Shown piece after piece: positions 1-12,700 of a stretch of DNA of 64,000 nucleotides (positions are counted from its first letter, which is position 1; each line of letters opens with the position of its first letter). The notes under the pieces are model-generated. The model searched no databases, was not told the origin of the DNA, and saw only the letters and a list, made by a program, of their open reading frames with translations. Both the position numbers and the translations under genes were made by a program. This DNA comes from Ifrita kowaldi (Eukaryota > Chordata > Aves > Passeriformes > Cinclosomatidae): positions 597,656 through 661,655 of the forward strand of contig VZRS01001510.1 in assembly GCA_013398055.1 (NCBI GenBank), written 5' to 3'.

Positions 1-280
1 ATCTACTAATCTTCATCATCTAATCAGCACTTCATCAGGCTCATTCATAAGGCTCCATCTTATGGAAATCAGAAATCTTGTGCCAACAAAAGCTACTGCA
101 GCATTAAGGTGTGGGCAGACGCCTTCTGAGGCTGGGTTCAAACAAGAGGTCCTGTACGAACAGGGATGAAAACTGAACTTTTCTCACCATGAAAAACATC
201 CTGTGGCCAAGCTGGAGCCAATATAACCATCACTCTATCAATAAAAGAACAGTGTAAGATCTGACGAGTTCAGACTAGGG
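1..280. other. Unannotated sequence left of the CR1 fragment
   Basis: No gene, RNA or known repeat is recognised here. The CR1 similarity of the neighbouring element fades near position 280. The element could extend further in a form too diverged to read by eye. Confidence 0.5.
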
Positions 281-1285
281 ATCCATCTGAAGGGGACCCA
301 GGATTCCAGATGTGGGGCTGAGCAGAGGGGAAGAATCACCCCTCTCAAACTGACGGCAATGTTTTTCCTAATGCACTCTAGGATACCACTGGCCTTTTGC
401 ATCAGAAGGGCACACTGCTGGCTCATGGACAGCTTGCTCTACGCCAGAGCTCCCACGTCCTTCTCTGCAAAGCTGCTTTTCAGACAGTCAGCCTCCAGCC
501 TGAACTGTTGCATGGGATGATTCCTCCCCAGCAGGATTTTGTACTTGCCTTTGTGAAACTTCATGAGGTTCCTCTGTACTCCTCTTTTCTCCAGCCTGTT
601 GAGATAACTCTGAATGGCAGCACAGCCACCCACTGTACCAATAGCTCCTCCCAGTTTTACATCATCAGCAAACTAACTGGGGCTGCACTCTGTACTATTG
701 GCCACATAATTAACGAAGATGTTAAATGGTGCTGACCCCAGTATCAAGCCCTGGGGTGCACCACGGGCGACTTGTCTCCCCTGGGCTTTGTAGCAGACTA
801 TCAGGGCTGGTTAAGCATGACTTTTAATTCATCATTCTGTGGTGCCTACTCCTGATCACTTCCTTGTCCTTCACATGCCTGGAAACGGTTCCCAAGATCA
901 GTTGCTTCACTGCCTTGTCTGAAATCAAGACGAGGCTGACCAGCCTGTAGTTCCCCAAATCCTCACTCTTGCCTTTCATGAGCAAAGGAGTGGCATTCTC
1001 TCTCCTCCAGTTTTCAGGAAGCTTTCTCAATTGCTGAGGCCTGGCAAATAAAGTAGGACTTGGGAGTGCAACCCATAAGGGCCTCTCCACTTGTGTATGT
1101 TTAGTTTGTTTACATGCTCCCTAACCTGCTCTTTATCCACCAAGCAGGTCAATCTTTGCTCCAGATTTTCCCACTGGTCTTGGGCCTGGGATGCTGATGA
1201 TGGATCTTACCAGTAAAGACTGGGGTGGAGGCAGCATTGAGGCAGTCATCACTGGACTTCAAAGCAGGTGCTGTAAACAACTTTC
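281..1285 (-). mobile_element. CR1 LINE fragment, ORF2 reverse transcriptase, decayed
   Basis: Read on the minus strand, this is a broken copy of the CR1 ORF2 reverse transcriptase, the dominant non-LTR retrotransposon of birds. The order of matching segments is correct for the family. A degenerate linker segment lies around 1200-1260. The segment with LPENWRREN and GNYRLVSL (about 1020-932) runs into SRHVKDKEVIRS. The catalytic FADD box is readable at 672-661. The segment with GCAAIQ and NRLEK, then SSFAEKD, lies between 633 and 439. MSQQCAL and GVILPL lie between 426 and 300. Frameshifts and stops separate the pieces into at least three frames, so no functional protein is encoded. EN domain, 5' end and 3' end are absent. 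Family knowledge: most bird CR1 copies are truncated and immobile. The exact subfamily cannot be named by eye. Confidence 0.93.
661..672 (-). other. FADD catalytic motif of the CR1 reverse transcriptase
   Basis: The minus-strand codons read F-A-D-D, the metal-binding catalytic box of non-LTR reverse transcriptases. It lies out of frame with both flanking open segments, which shows that small indels have broken the ORF on either side. Confidence 0.85.
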
Positions 1286-4200
1286 TACAAACAGAATGCC
1301 TGCCTCTGGATCACTTTGCATGGCCTTCTGTAGGATCAGGCAGATCTTGCTCTATGTGTTAAACACTGATCACCTCGAGCTGTCACTGCAGCCAGAAATA
1401 TACAAAAAATGAGGCAAGAAAACAAAAGAGTTTTCTGGAGTATCTGAATGTGCCATCTAAACCATATAAATATATCCCAGTGTTTGCATTTAACTTTTGG
1501 CCATTCAACTGGCCTTCCAAAGCAGCTTTCTGTCTCCAAAACTGAGAGGTAACACAAATACAAAGGAACTGAAACACACCCATACTAACTTTAAGCAAGA
1601 AAGGGATATGGTATTCTTGTATCATGACGGGAATGAACCATGTCCCCCAGTAGTAACCAGTGTTCTTCCATGGAACTCTGAATCCGCAGGACAGTTCCCA
1701 GCCAAATGGAAGATTAAAAAAGAACCAGCTAAACATCAAGATTTTAAGACAATACAAGATGGACATTGTATAAAAACAAAAGCAGATGGAAAACCACGAT
1801 TTTACTTTACAAGCTGCATTACTCCCTACTCAAGTCACATTAGCACATTCATGCAGAGGAAAATGCAATCCTTTGAAACAATTCAAAGCTTCCAGAGTTG
1901 TTTTGTGGTCCCTCAGTCATCTTCCTGCTATTCACAGGCATCCTGTGCCTGTAGACTTCTCAAATGTTGCTCCTCAGAGACACTCGCCTGGCTCTTGGCT
2001 AGAGCATCTCTGCATTGCTAACGAGCAGACTTCCTTCCATGCAAGGCGCTGTACCCTCATCTGATCCTGTTTCCTACGATCCGTCCATTCAATCATATCC
2101 TGCTTTGAACTTTTGCCCTTTTTAACTCTCTATGCAGGCTTACAATCCTTAGACATAAAAATACATAGATATACTTAGGTTTATCTCCCACAGCCAGAGC
2201 AGCCTCAGGGATAGTGATTTAACGGCTCCTGTTCCGAGAATAAAGTTGTTTATAAATATGGATGTAACTGGGCATACCAGCAGGAGGCAACTACACAGTA
2301 TCCCCAGGTGTCTCTCTAGGAGATCCAATTCGTTTAGTAAAGCATCCTTCTAAATGCGTACACACACTCACACACGTCTGCACACACACACAGCAGCTCT
2401 TTAAATGGGCACAAAACATGGATCTTTTTCACTGATATGAAAAGTTGTTAGAATGGCGCCAGAGTCATAGATCCTGATTAATTTGGTCCGTGCTGCTATG
2501 TTCTTTCCACAGGAGTATAAATAAACACAAAGAGAGGACCATTTCCTCCCAAAAGCTTATTTCTTGCAAAGTGGGAAGGCTGCATCTTTGGAGGAAGCTG
2601 CCTGGACAGGGCTCCTTCCTCCATTCAGTTTCAGAGGTTTGCTGCAGGACCTGGTAAACGGGACACCATGGACTTTTAGCCAGGCAAACCACCCAGTCCA
2701 ATATATAAAAACCTAAGACTGCAGTTAATATCTTCTGCTAATATTACAGTGTTTCTTTGGGCTGTTTTTCATAAGTGGAATCCTTCTTTGCTCTTAATCC
2801 GTGAGACAGTAGGCAAAGTTCATGCTGGCTGCTCCAGAAGGGGTGGCAGGGTTGCAGGCAGCAGGAGCAGCTATCACTGCAGCAGAACACACACTTTAGC
2901 CTGCAACTTTTGCTTAAGTGGGGTAATTTGGTGGTGTGACAATGGGCTTTGCATCCTAGAGCACAGCTGTGAATGCCACTGTGTGCTCAGGTTAGACAAA
3001 CAACACTACAAAAAACTATGTTTGTAAAGATAACCGATGAATAAGAAACCAGCTAGTGACATAACCTTTCAAACGATCTAAATAACTGGTCGAGTTCAGA
3101 GAGGAATAACCTTTTAAAATCATTAGATTTTGTAAGCAGATGTAAAAATAATTAACTTCAAATTATGCATCCAGACAATAATGTAAACTGCAGATTTTAA
3201 AGTCAGAACAACTGTAGTTACAAAGGCAAGCAAATGCTGCTTAGAGAACGCAGACATCAACTATTGATTTTCAGGTGAGCCATTCAGAGCCAGACCAGCA
3301 TATTTGACTTCCTTTAAAGATAAGACACTGAACAACAGGAGGTCCAGTACTTTACCTTTCTCTGTCCATTCTGGACATGTTCCATTTCTGAGCCTCTAAA
3401 TCACTGGTTTTATCGCTGTTTATATGATAGTAGGTTCCAAGATGATGCAGAGCAATTTACAGACACTGGAAATCAAATCATCTGTTTTTTAGTTGTATTT
3501 ATAAAGGGCAATGTTAAAATGATACAAGAGACAAAGAGGAAAACTGATACCCATTATTTTCTTTCGCAAATGTTGATAGGTACATATAGACATGAATGAA
3601 AGAAGGCAAACATAAGAAGGTTTCTCAAATCAAAAGAGGATGCAAACAGTTGTATGAGGCAAAGGGGGTGGGAGGAAACGCACCCTTGGTGCAAAGCACT
3701 GGTAAAAGGGCAAATCACTGCTGAAAAAACCTTTCTTTCTGGTAGAGGACAGTCAAAGATGGATGATGAGGAGAAGAGAATGAAAAAGGCCTGGATAGAG
3801 AATGTGAATGAGTGAAAAAAAACCAGTGGCATAGGGATGACAGAAAACCAGCAGCTGGGAAAAACACACAGCCTGAAAGCGAACTTTGTCAATACAGAAA
3901 CAAGCTGCCAAGTATTTTTCTCGGTTTTGCCTATGAGTTGACGCTGTGGAAGTGTTCTCATTCCTGGCTCAGCTGTGATGACCTCTTCCCAGTGATAAAA
4001 GGTTGCTCACTTCACTCTCTCATCTGGCTTGCAGAGTGAGAAGGATGGAGACTCACTATGAGATTTCAGATTCTTCTGCACTACAAAAAAGCAATTTAAG
4101 ACTTTAAAAAATGAAAAAAAGGCAGAGGAGTTCTTCACTTCCCTCCAATCAGTTGCCCTGGTATCTAAATTATCTTCTAGGCTCTGTGCCCAAAATCTTT

Positions 4201-6206
4201 ATGTGGTACTATAGAAATGCAGAGCAATCTTTCTTTACCTGAGAGTGAAAATTAGTGTTAGTATAAAGAGAACAACCCTTGCAGGATTTACTGTACTCCA
4301 AGGACTTGGTCAGCTGTGGAAATTTGTTCCATTATGACTAGTTTCCATATCACTGCAATATGCTGATGGATGTGTCTGTAAGATTAAAATCTGCTGTTAC
4401 ATCAGTGTAAAGCTAGCACAAGGCAGATACAAAGATTTAGTTTTTATATCTGCCTTGGTATCTAAAATGTTTCTGCATTTAAAATCTTGCAGTATGCCAG
4501 TATCTATTTTGGGCTGTATTTACATGGAGGGCTTAACCCGCTCTCAAATTTCAGAAAAGGGCTTTAAAAGACGTATGGCTACATACAAAGATTTTAGCAG
4601 ACTTAAAGTTGGAGTGCAATGTCTGAAACTGTGCACTCTTTGACAGATGGTCCAGGACTCGGGTGCAAATTCCTGGCATTCCAAAGCATACCATTTGGCT
4701 GAAATAGGGTGGAGATTCTCCTCTTACCACAGGAAGGTGAGCTCTGAAAACCAAATTTGAATGCAAAAACTGTTCCACCTGTCATTCTGTCCACCTTAAT
4801 CCTGTAAATGATAAACACTTCCGAAAGTTTTCTAGGGCCATTTTTGTTTGTCTCCTGCCATTCTCTCCAAAAGTGGTCAAAGGCAATTCTCACAAACTTT
4901 TGATCCTATCTGCACCCAAGGTCAGCACAGGCAATGAGAGAAAGATCTGCCGAATGGCGTATTTTATGACACCTTATTCCACACTCCATAATAGTGCGGG
5001 CAACTTTTTTTTCCCGGTAATGGACCATTTAATTATTTGTTTTGCCTTCATTGTTTTTAAAAGAGCATTAGGACGGCTTGCCTGCACTTTCTTTAGAGAT
5101 TAGCAGAAGGGGAAGGGTGGATGCTTATCACCCACCACCTGGAGAGGCTAAATGCACAAGAAGACATGAAGTTTAGACACAGACTTGTAAGGCTTGATTC
5201 CCTGCCAAAGCAGAGCTTGAGCACAATTACTCAAAGTCATGCCAAAGTTGACTAACCACCTGCTAGAATATGAGCTAGAAACAAAAGGAACACCTGCAAA
5301 ATAAGACCAGGAAGGTGGGGGGAGGAATTGCCCTTGAAAGGGAAGCAACAGAAACAGGCAGCAAGAGACTATACTGAGAACTAAAGTTTTCGAGTAAATT
5401 AGCCTCAAAGTCATGTTTGAGAGCTCAGCAAGGAAAATACTTCTTATAAATAAAGCAAGGGAACCACGCCACAATCAAAACTGTTGATCCTGATTCTCGT
5501 CAGACTGATAATTCGATGTTCATATTTCATCAGCATTTCCAAAGACTGCAAAACAGCAGTAATGAATTCTTGCTGCCCTGGTTATTTTCAGATGCTGTCA
5601 TTATCCATTAACACTTCCCCATTCACTAAGAGTTCAGGTAAAACATAAACTACAAGTATAAAATACCATGGAGTGAATTAATTTCTAAGAAATTCTATGT
5701 ATTGGTATCCATGCAGCAGTTCCTTCTGAGTCCCTCTTCTACCTAATAATTTTCATTAATTCATTTATTGTATGGAGCACTCACCAGTATGTGTGAACTC
5801 AAGACTGTTTCTAGATAGATGTCTAAGATTGTGATAATGAAAAATTAGTCAACTGGAATACCAGCACAATGTTATTTATTACTTGGAAATAACAAAATCG
5901 TCATTCAGATAGCAGGCTCACCACATCTGTATTTGCTAGCAGATATCCATCTCTCACAGTCCTCATTAAACAAAGAAATACAGGTCCAAGCTGAACTCCC
6001 TCGTCCTACACAAGTAACTGTGAGAATTAAAATTGAGGTACCAGGTTGAAGTACCCATTAACCAAGCTTAGTGTGCTATGGAGATAAAGTACAATTCTGA
6101 AAGAATTGATTGACATTGAGAATAGCCTTTCCTTCCTAGGTTGTTTCGCAATATAGAAGTAGAGCTGAAGTAAAAAAAACCTACAAACATAGGACCATTT
6201 TACCCC
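1286..6206. other. Unannotated AT-rich intergenic or intronic DNA
   Basis: No gene is supported. The longest frame of the whole window lies here (1497-2021, plus strand, 174 codons). It starts at TTG and has no domain, signal peptide or recognisable similarity. A minus-strand frame at 3554-3961 is rich in Phe, Ser and Cys, as chance frames in pyrimidine-rich DNA are. One CA-rich microsatellite is listed separately. Confidence 0.6.
2360..2392. repeat. CA-rich microsatellite, interrupted
   Basis: Short runs of (CA)n are broken by TC and GTCTG interruptions. The interruptions suggest an old and fairly stable locus. Confidence 0.8.
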
Positions 6207-6247
6207 AAAAAATCAAAACAAAACAAAAAATAAAACAAAACAAAAAA
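6207..6247. repeat. A-rich (AAAAC)n low-complexity tract
   Basis: The tract consists of A-runs punctuated by C and one T, with several AAAAC units. It may be the decayed tail of a retroposed sequence, but no parent element is seen next to it. Confidence 0.8.
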
Positions 6248-6333
6248 CCGAGAAAGGAGCAACTTGGTGGCAATTCTGGACAAGCAGATGATACTCACTG
6301 GCTGCTCTGCAATTTCTGTAGAAGTTCTCCGCG

Positions 6334-6393
6334 AAAAAATAATTTAGGTTCCTGATACACTCAAAAAATACTTTTAGGTTCCTTATACACCAC
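6334..6393. repeat. Two-copy 30-bp tandem duplication
   Basis: Copies at 6334-6363 and 6364-6393 share TTTAGGTTCC followed by T/GATACAC-type ends at an exact 30-base offset, with a few substitutions. This looks like a small local slippage duplication. Confidence 0.75.
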
Positions 6394-9300
6394 TTAAAAC
6401 ATATAAATAAATGTTAGGGATGCAGAAGTAGGTCTGTAGCAAATCCACTGAATCTCTCAGAGGAGGGTTCACATGGAAATTAATCTCCATAATACTGATA
6501 TTGCTGATTTTGTTACCGTTTATATTGCCTTAGTGCTTAGAAATCTACCTAGATACTCCTTTGAGCAGGCATCAATTAATTTTTGTTGTATCAAAAAAGT
6601 ACCATCTTTAATACCTTTCTTGAAGGATGCAACATCTGAAGACAATTTGAATGTGCAAGTTTCTTTGTTCCACAGAAAACCCAGAAAAAATGTCAGTACT
6701 TAATAGCCAGCAATGGATAAAATCCATTGCCCAATGCATATTACAGTCCATACCTTTTCCTCCATCTGAAAGCAAATACCTGAAACAGAGTGTTTCTGTG
6801 ATGGCTATCCACTAGGACCACAAGAAGATCCACCATCTAATCACCATAATAAAATTCATGGTTTTAAAAAATAGCGTATGTTTATTATGCTCTGTAAAAG
6901 AGGATAAGTAAAAAAAATTCCATGAGTAAAAACTTTTACCTTCTCTTTCAGTTTACTTGCTTTATATTTATGCCCCTTTCTAGTCTCACACTTAATTGTG
7001 ATAAATGGCTCGAAAATTAGTGCAGATGAGTGTCTGATAAAGCTGGATTCTATATCTGACTGGCATTGATGTTGGCAAGACCTTCGAAGAAAGGGGTGCA
7101 TATGTAACATATATGTTTTATTTACATTTTGAAAAGAAATGAGACACAAAAAATGTAGTCTGAGTTTCTCTGCAGAGCCTTTGCAGTGGATTCGGCTTCG
7201 GTGATGTATGAGTCTCCTGAGCCAATTTCGAGACTGCATAGTACCCTTCCCTTTATCTTCATGAACTGCATCCTAGTGGGCTGAAAAACACAGTTATTTT
7301 AGCCACTTCTCACATTTCTAGATGAACCCTTTCTTCAATCAAAGATGATGAAGTGAAATGAAATTATGAAAGGCAGAAAACATAGAGCCCAAAGTGTGAC
7401 CTAGGAATCTTAATTTTCCTCAATCATTGCTGTAACGGAATGCAAGTCTGCAGCAGCGGGGGTGAAATTATAGTACAAATTACCATGCTACGCCAGATAA
7501 ATTATTCTCTGCAGCATGGTTATTAAGTGATAGATAAATAACTAACACTGCAGGAGTGATTGACAAAATATAAGTGACCTGGAGCTAAGCAGGGCGCTGT
7601 GGAAATAACATTGCAGTGCCACTAATATTTTAATACTGAAATGAGATTTTCCGAGGCAGAAAAATCCTAAAATAGTATACGACTAAGCCAGCTCCAAGTT
7701 TAACAGATACTAAGAGCTCCTCAGCTGAGAATGCCCAGCTTCATGACATGTCTCATATAAATGTTTGTTAAATACAAAGTTGGGTACTGGTGCATGTTTT
7801 CTGTCTGAGGAGGACATAAAAGTAAGCTTCAGACTCCTGTTATGAGAGAGTGATGGGATGTTTTTTCATCAAAGAGGTGTTAGTAGATAGCTATCTTCCT
7901 TAACAACAGCTTCAAAGACAATGTGGAACATGGGCTCAGAGGTTATTCAGTGACACAGTGTCATTCCGGTTTAGAAACAGAGCTAATAAAGAGAGAAATT
8001 ACTCAGACTACTGTCCGAAGGGACCCAAGAAGACACTGACTACATGGGTTCTCTGGAGAGCTCCCTCCATTATTTCTACAGCTGGAACCTGCTTCAGTTT
8101 GAACATTTCTGTGCAAAATGCTGCTGTAATAGAATAACTTGTGTCTTACTCTTTGTGATTTTTTTCAAATTTACCACCTGCTTCTATCAGACCTTGTGGC
8201 ATGTTTGTACAAAGGCTTATGTTTGCCTCAAAAGGAAACAGTTCTGCCCAAGTCATCGCTAGGAAAAAAAAAAATCATACAATCAAAAATAAGGGCACTC
8301 TCAGAGTAAGCAAGCTGGGTTAACAACAAGGAGAACACCAGCTTTTTAGAAACTGAATATCCATCTGACAAGAGGCAAAAAAGCTGACTGGGAAAGATGC
8401 AACATATGCCATGTTCCAGAGGGAAATTCATGATTAACCACAATCATGAAAGTATATTATGGCACCAGAAAAAAAAAAAAAAAATCATGAAACAGAAGTG
8501 GTGAAAAGCATGCATGACCTTGATCCAGATTTGCACGTGTTTTCTTCTGACTAGAAAAATTTGTTCTGAAACCTTTCCATTAGGTCTTTCATTCATAATA
8601 TGCTGTAGAAGGAGAAAACAATTTATCTGGGTCCCTATGAAGCTAGAGCACAGGAAAGTGAATTACTGCGAAGATGGAAGCAAACCAGCTTTCAAGCCTG
8701 TGGCAGCTGAACAGAGGTCTCTGGCCTCATAAAGGTGTGCTACACATAAGATTTGGTACCCAGGTACGTGCTCCAAATAGCATTCTGGTCCCAGGCCTGG
8801 TGAGGAAGCTTGGCTAGTGTATAGCTATTACAGCTGAGGAAATGAGACAGTATTTTGATAATGCTCTTGATTTCAGAGAAATGGGTGCTTGCCTGAGGAT
8901 CTTAAAATATTCCATGAAACAGCATTGACATGATGGTTAGAATGACAGATTTTTTTCCTCTGTGCATGTGTCACTACCCTCATCAGTCAGAGCATATCAT
9001 AGGCAGAGGCAAGTTGCAAGAGGCTGAATACTAATTGTATGAGTCATGTGAATATTTAAAATCAAATTAAATCTCTCTAATTAAGTATCCAGGTAATTTA
9101 ATACAGAACTCCAGTAGAACTAAGAGATTCCTACTATAGATTAATAGTGAGCATCTCACTAGAGAAGGCTCCTGTGTGTTGCTCTACACACAGTCACAGC
9201 CTCTAATCTTTCCCAAATGCAGAAAAAACTAAAAGAGAAAAAGAGAGAAAAGCAGAGAAAAATGGAGGCAATTACAGAGACTCATCCACGAAATAATATG

Positions 9301-9738
9301 AATATTCTGGTTATAGACAAATAAGGCAATCAAGAGAGATCAAGCTGAAGATCAGATTCAGCTACATCCAGCAGGACGCTGCCAGTGGGTGGAGGAGTCA
9401 GAAAAAGGAAGCAGCATAGCTAGCTTACTGTCTCCTTAAGGCAGAACAAAATGTTAGCAGGTGACAGTAAACACAAAGAGATTGAAGAAGATGGCTCTCT
9501 GGAGAAAGGCCCTTGTCAGAACTTTTAGAACACAAGAAAAAGAAAGGCAGATTTTTGTTTTCTTGTTTTCAAGTCAATTTTGAAACTGAGTGTAGCTCTG
9601 TAGGGAAGAGAATTGTTCCCTGGGGGAATTAGGGAAGTTGTAGAGTTCAAACAGAATGAAGAACAGAGGGAAATCAATATTTTTTCTCCAGAGGATTGCT
9701 TTCAGTAGTTGGTGCTCTCTAGAATCAAGGCAGAAATT
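6394..9738. other. Unannotated AT-rich DNA
   Basis: No gene is supported. A 16-base A-run lies at 8469-8484. The block at about 7380-7630 is balanced in composition and rich in homeodomain-like TAAT words, which is the general look of vertebrate conserved non-coding elements. Conservation cannot be tested from one sequence. Confidence 0.55.
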
Positions 9739-9766
9739 AAAAAAACAAAACAAAACAAAACCAAAA
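9739..9766. repeat. (CAAAA)n low-complexity tract
   Basis: An A-run is followed by three to four CAAAA units. It resembles the tract at 6207-6247. Confidence 0.8.
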
Positions 9767-12700
9767 GTCTCCCAACTCTAAATTCTTAACTATTAAAAAG
9801 AAAAATGACAAGGGCTCAATCACAATGCATTGAGATTTCTGGAGTTTTGGACTAACCTCGGTATCTAATATTTCATGACATATCTGTGAAATTCCTTGAG
9901 GGGATGCTTCTTCTTTCCTTTCACCCTGCCTCATCATCCATCAGTTTATTTGTTTGCACTTCCTGTGCCCACAGAAGTACTGCAAGGTCAAGAAATCAGC
10001 TGGTATCCTAGTATGTGCATATTCTATCTAGTATAACAGGGCTGATTTAGGGCTGGATGGCATTTCCTGACCTTTAAAATGGAAGACGTTTTTATCCTAA
10101 CCAGTGAGACCCCAATATAAATAATCCAGGTATTAAACCCCAACCATTTAATGCTTTCCCTTTAGATCTATTTCAGTAACTACATTTCCTTGCAGCAACC
10201 ACCCAGGTGGTGTTCTCCTACTCTCTGCATAGCACTGCAAAGCACAGAGCTTACAGCTCTGCCCTTAATTGGTACCGGCGTGTTGAGAAACACTGATGGC
10301 TCTGTAAAGTCTTGTGTGCATAAGAAGATCACTGTTGTCTTTAAAGTTCAGGGTCTCTGAAATGTCAGGTGTTTGCCTTTCATTCTCTCTCTCCTCCCTT
10401 CTTCATCTCCCTCTCCCCAAATAAAATCTTTACAGGGAAAAAAAAAATCAGCTGGGAGCAGGTGGTTTTAAGTAAAGCAAATTATGTTTTCTGCTTCACT
10501 GGAATATCTCCTGCCCTGCAGTATGGGAGAAATCCCAGAACGTGCATGCCAGTCTCAGGGAGCTTCCATCAACCAGGGCCATTTCTGAAGGACAGCAAAT
10601 TGCTAAGAGTATCAAGATGAAAGCTTAGTGGGCTAACTTGAATTTAATATGACATATTGCACCCTAGATTGTTGCTGTGTTGGTTTAATGCTGTTCTGAG
10701 CAGACAGCTCCAAAATCTTATGGAATCAGCTACTGCCATAACAATGGTTCAAAGTTGCTTTCCTTTGCCACCAAACGAGGAAATGAAATGGGAGTAAGAA
10801 AATGTCATTATACCTCAACTCTTCGGTGTAGACAATTCTCCAGACCAGTCTCTACAGCCACACATTGAAAAAAACCGTAAGCAGACTCACAGAAACAGAA
10901 TTGCTCTAATGGAAATATTCATTCTGAAATCCCGACTGAACTACATCTTCAGAGACCTTGCATCCTTCATGACATGCAGATTTTGAGTTGCTATATAGAC
11001 ACATCATGGCCAGTGTATCCCATTTGTGCAGCATTGCACAGGACCATGCCCATACTGAGCAGAATCTAGGCTGCAGCTGGGCGTCTTGGAAAGATGACAA
11101 TATTTGGGAAAGGGACAAATCCCCATTCTCCCCTTCCACCTCTCATTTACAGCAATAGCCAAGAGGAAAGCTGCATGCTGGACTTTCTTGTAACATTTCC
11201 ACAGGTATGTTCCCTGCAGACATGTTCTTGGGAGGCCCTGGAAGAGCAGCCAGGGCTGTCCTGTTGCTGGAGTCATGAGGGACTGTGACAGTGAGAAAGA
11301 GAGGGAAGGAAGAGACCAAATTTGAGATGGCCATTCTACTCTGGGGCAGGGCAGTTACTCTATATGAGTGCAGGATGTATGTGCTGACTCATTTTCTGTT
11401 TAACAGAATGATTTGTGATGTTGGGGAGGGCAGAAATACTACTTCCTCAGAAAATGGCCATGGCTCAGAAGAGCAGCAGAGAGCGAAGAGTTTATGCTCA
11501 ACAGTAGCTGTAGGACTGGGCCACTGCAAGACCTCTAGTGGGAAAACTGAGTCAGCCAAAACTCCTTCTGGAAGCATAGATGGCGAAATAGAAACTGGGA
11601 TATATTTTGGATGTATATGGTTCACTTTCACTTAAAAGAGGAAAAATCAGTCACATGTCCACAGGTCCATGGGAAGTCTGTACTTATGAAAAAAGCCAAA
11701 CCCATATCAGCCTTCTGTTCTCCAAAACACTTGGCATGTGAAGCCTTCACCTGTTTGCCTCCAAATAATTTGCAAATGTTGTTTCTCCCAGCCCATCCAC
11801 TGATGCCACAATAATCTTATCCATCCAAGCACACATTTCCCATACAACTAACTACTTCATCTCTCCTACTTGCTTGTCAGAAAAGCTCTCTGTGCTGTGC
11901 TTGCTGATGCTTGCAACAGAATTTCATCATACTTTCTTGAGTCTCACAAAAGGGTGGAAGCTAAGCAACCTTTCCTTTTCTGGCAGGTGCTGAGAATTGC
12001 CTCTGGGGATGAACCTAAGTGTGGCACAAATAAGTAGGTTCTCTCTCAAGGCTCAGTTTTTTGCTCTCATCTTTGATCTGAAAGCTCTACCCAGCATCAC
12101 TTCCATTCCTCCCTAAATACCACAATCTCTGAATGTTTCAGAACCAGGATGAGCTAAACCCAAGTATTTTTTCTGTGTATATCATCACAAAACTCAATAA
12201 CATTTAAGCTAATTACTTGAACATGAATATGAGGTTTGCTCTAGATCAATGTCTTAAAGAAATGATGAATTTAGGGGTTGTTTCCAGTGGAGGACTTTTC
12301 TTGTATTACCAAACACTCCATGAAACATCTTGCTTCCAAAAAAAAATTGAAGAAAGTCCAAATATTTATATAAATTTGTCCTGTTTACTGTCTATTTCCC
12401 TGGACTTCAAAACTGATCCTGACACTAGCATTTTATGAGGCTGGATTCTGTGGCTAACGGCACAAAGACTTGAGGGATTCTAGACAAACCAATGTCCAAG
12501 TCCCAGCCTAGAACTGGGTCAGCTCTGGGCCCTAAGGAAATGGGCACACTCTGTGATCTAATCGACTGCAGTACAACTCCAGGGCCTGGCACCTGCATTC
12601 AGGTTTTTCTTCCCAAAAACCATTTACTTTAAAGGTGAGATGTTGGGGAGGAGGGAGAGGAGCCATAAGAAACAAATGACTAACTGCAAGAGGCAGCAAT

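Noticed and set aside
1497..2021. Longest open frame of the window, 174 codons, plus strand
   Set aside because: It starts at TTG, has no recognisable domain or composition bias typical of coding DNA, and lies in ordinary intergenic sequence. A frame of this length somewhere in 64 kb is plausible by chance.
3554..3961. 135-codon minus-strand frame
   Set aside because: It is rich in Phe, Ser and Cys as expected from pyrimidine-rich DNA, with no domain and no splice context.
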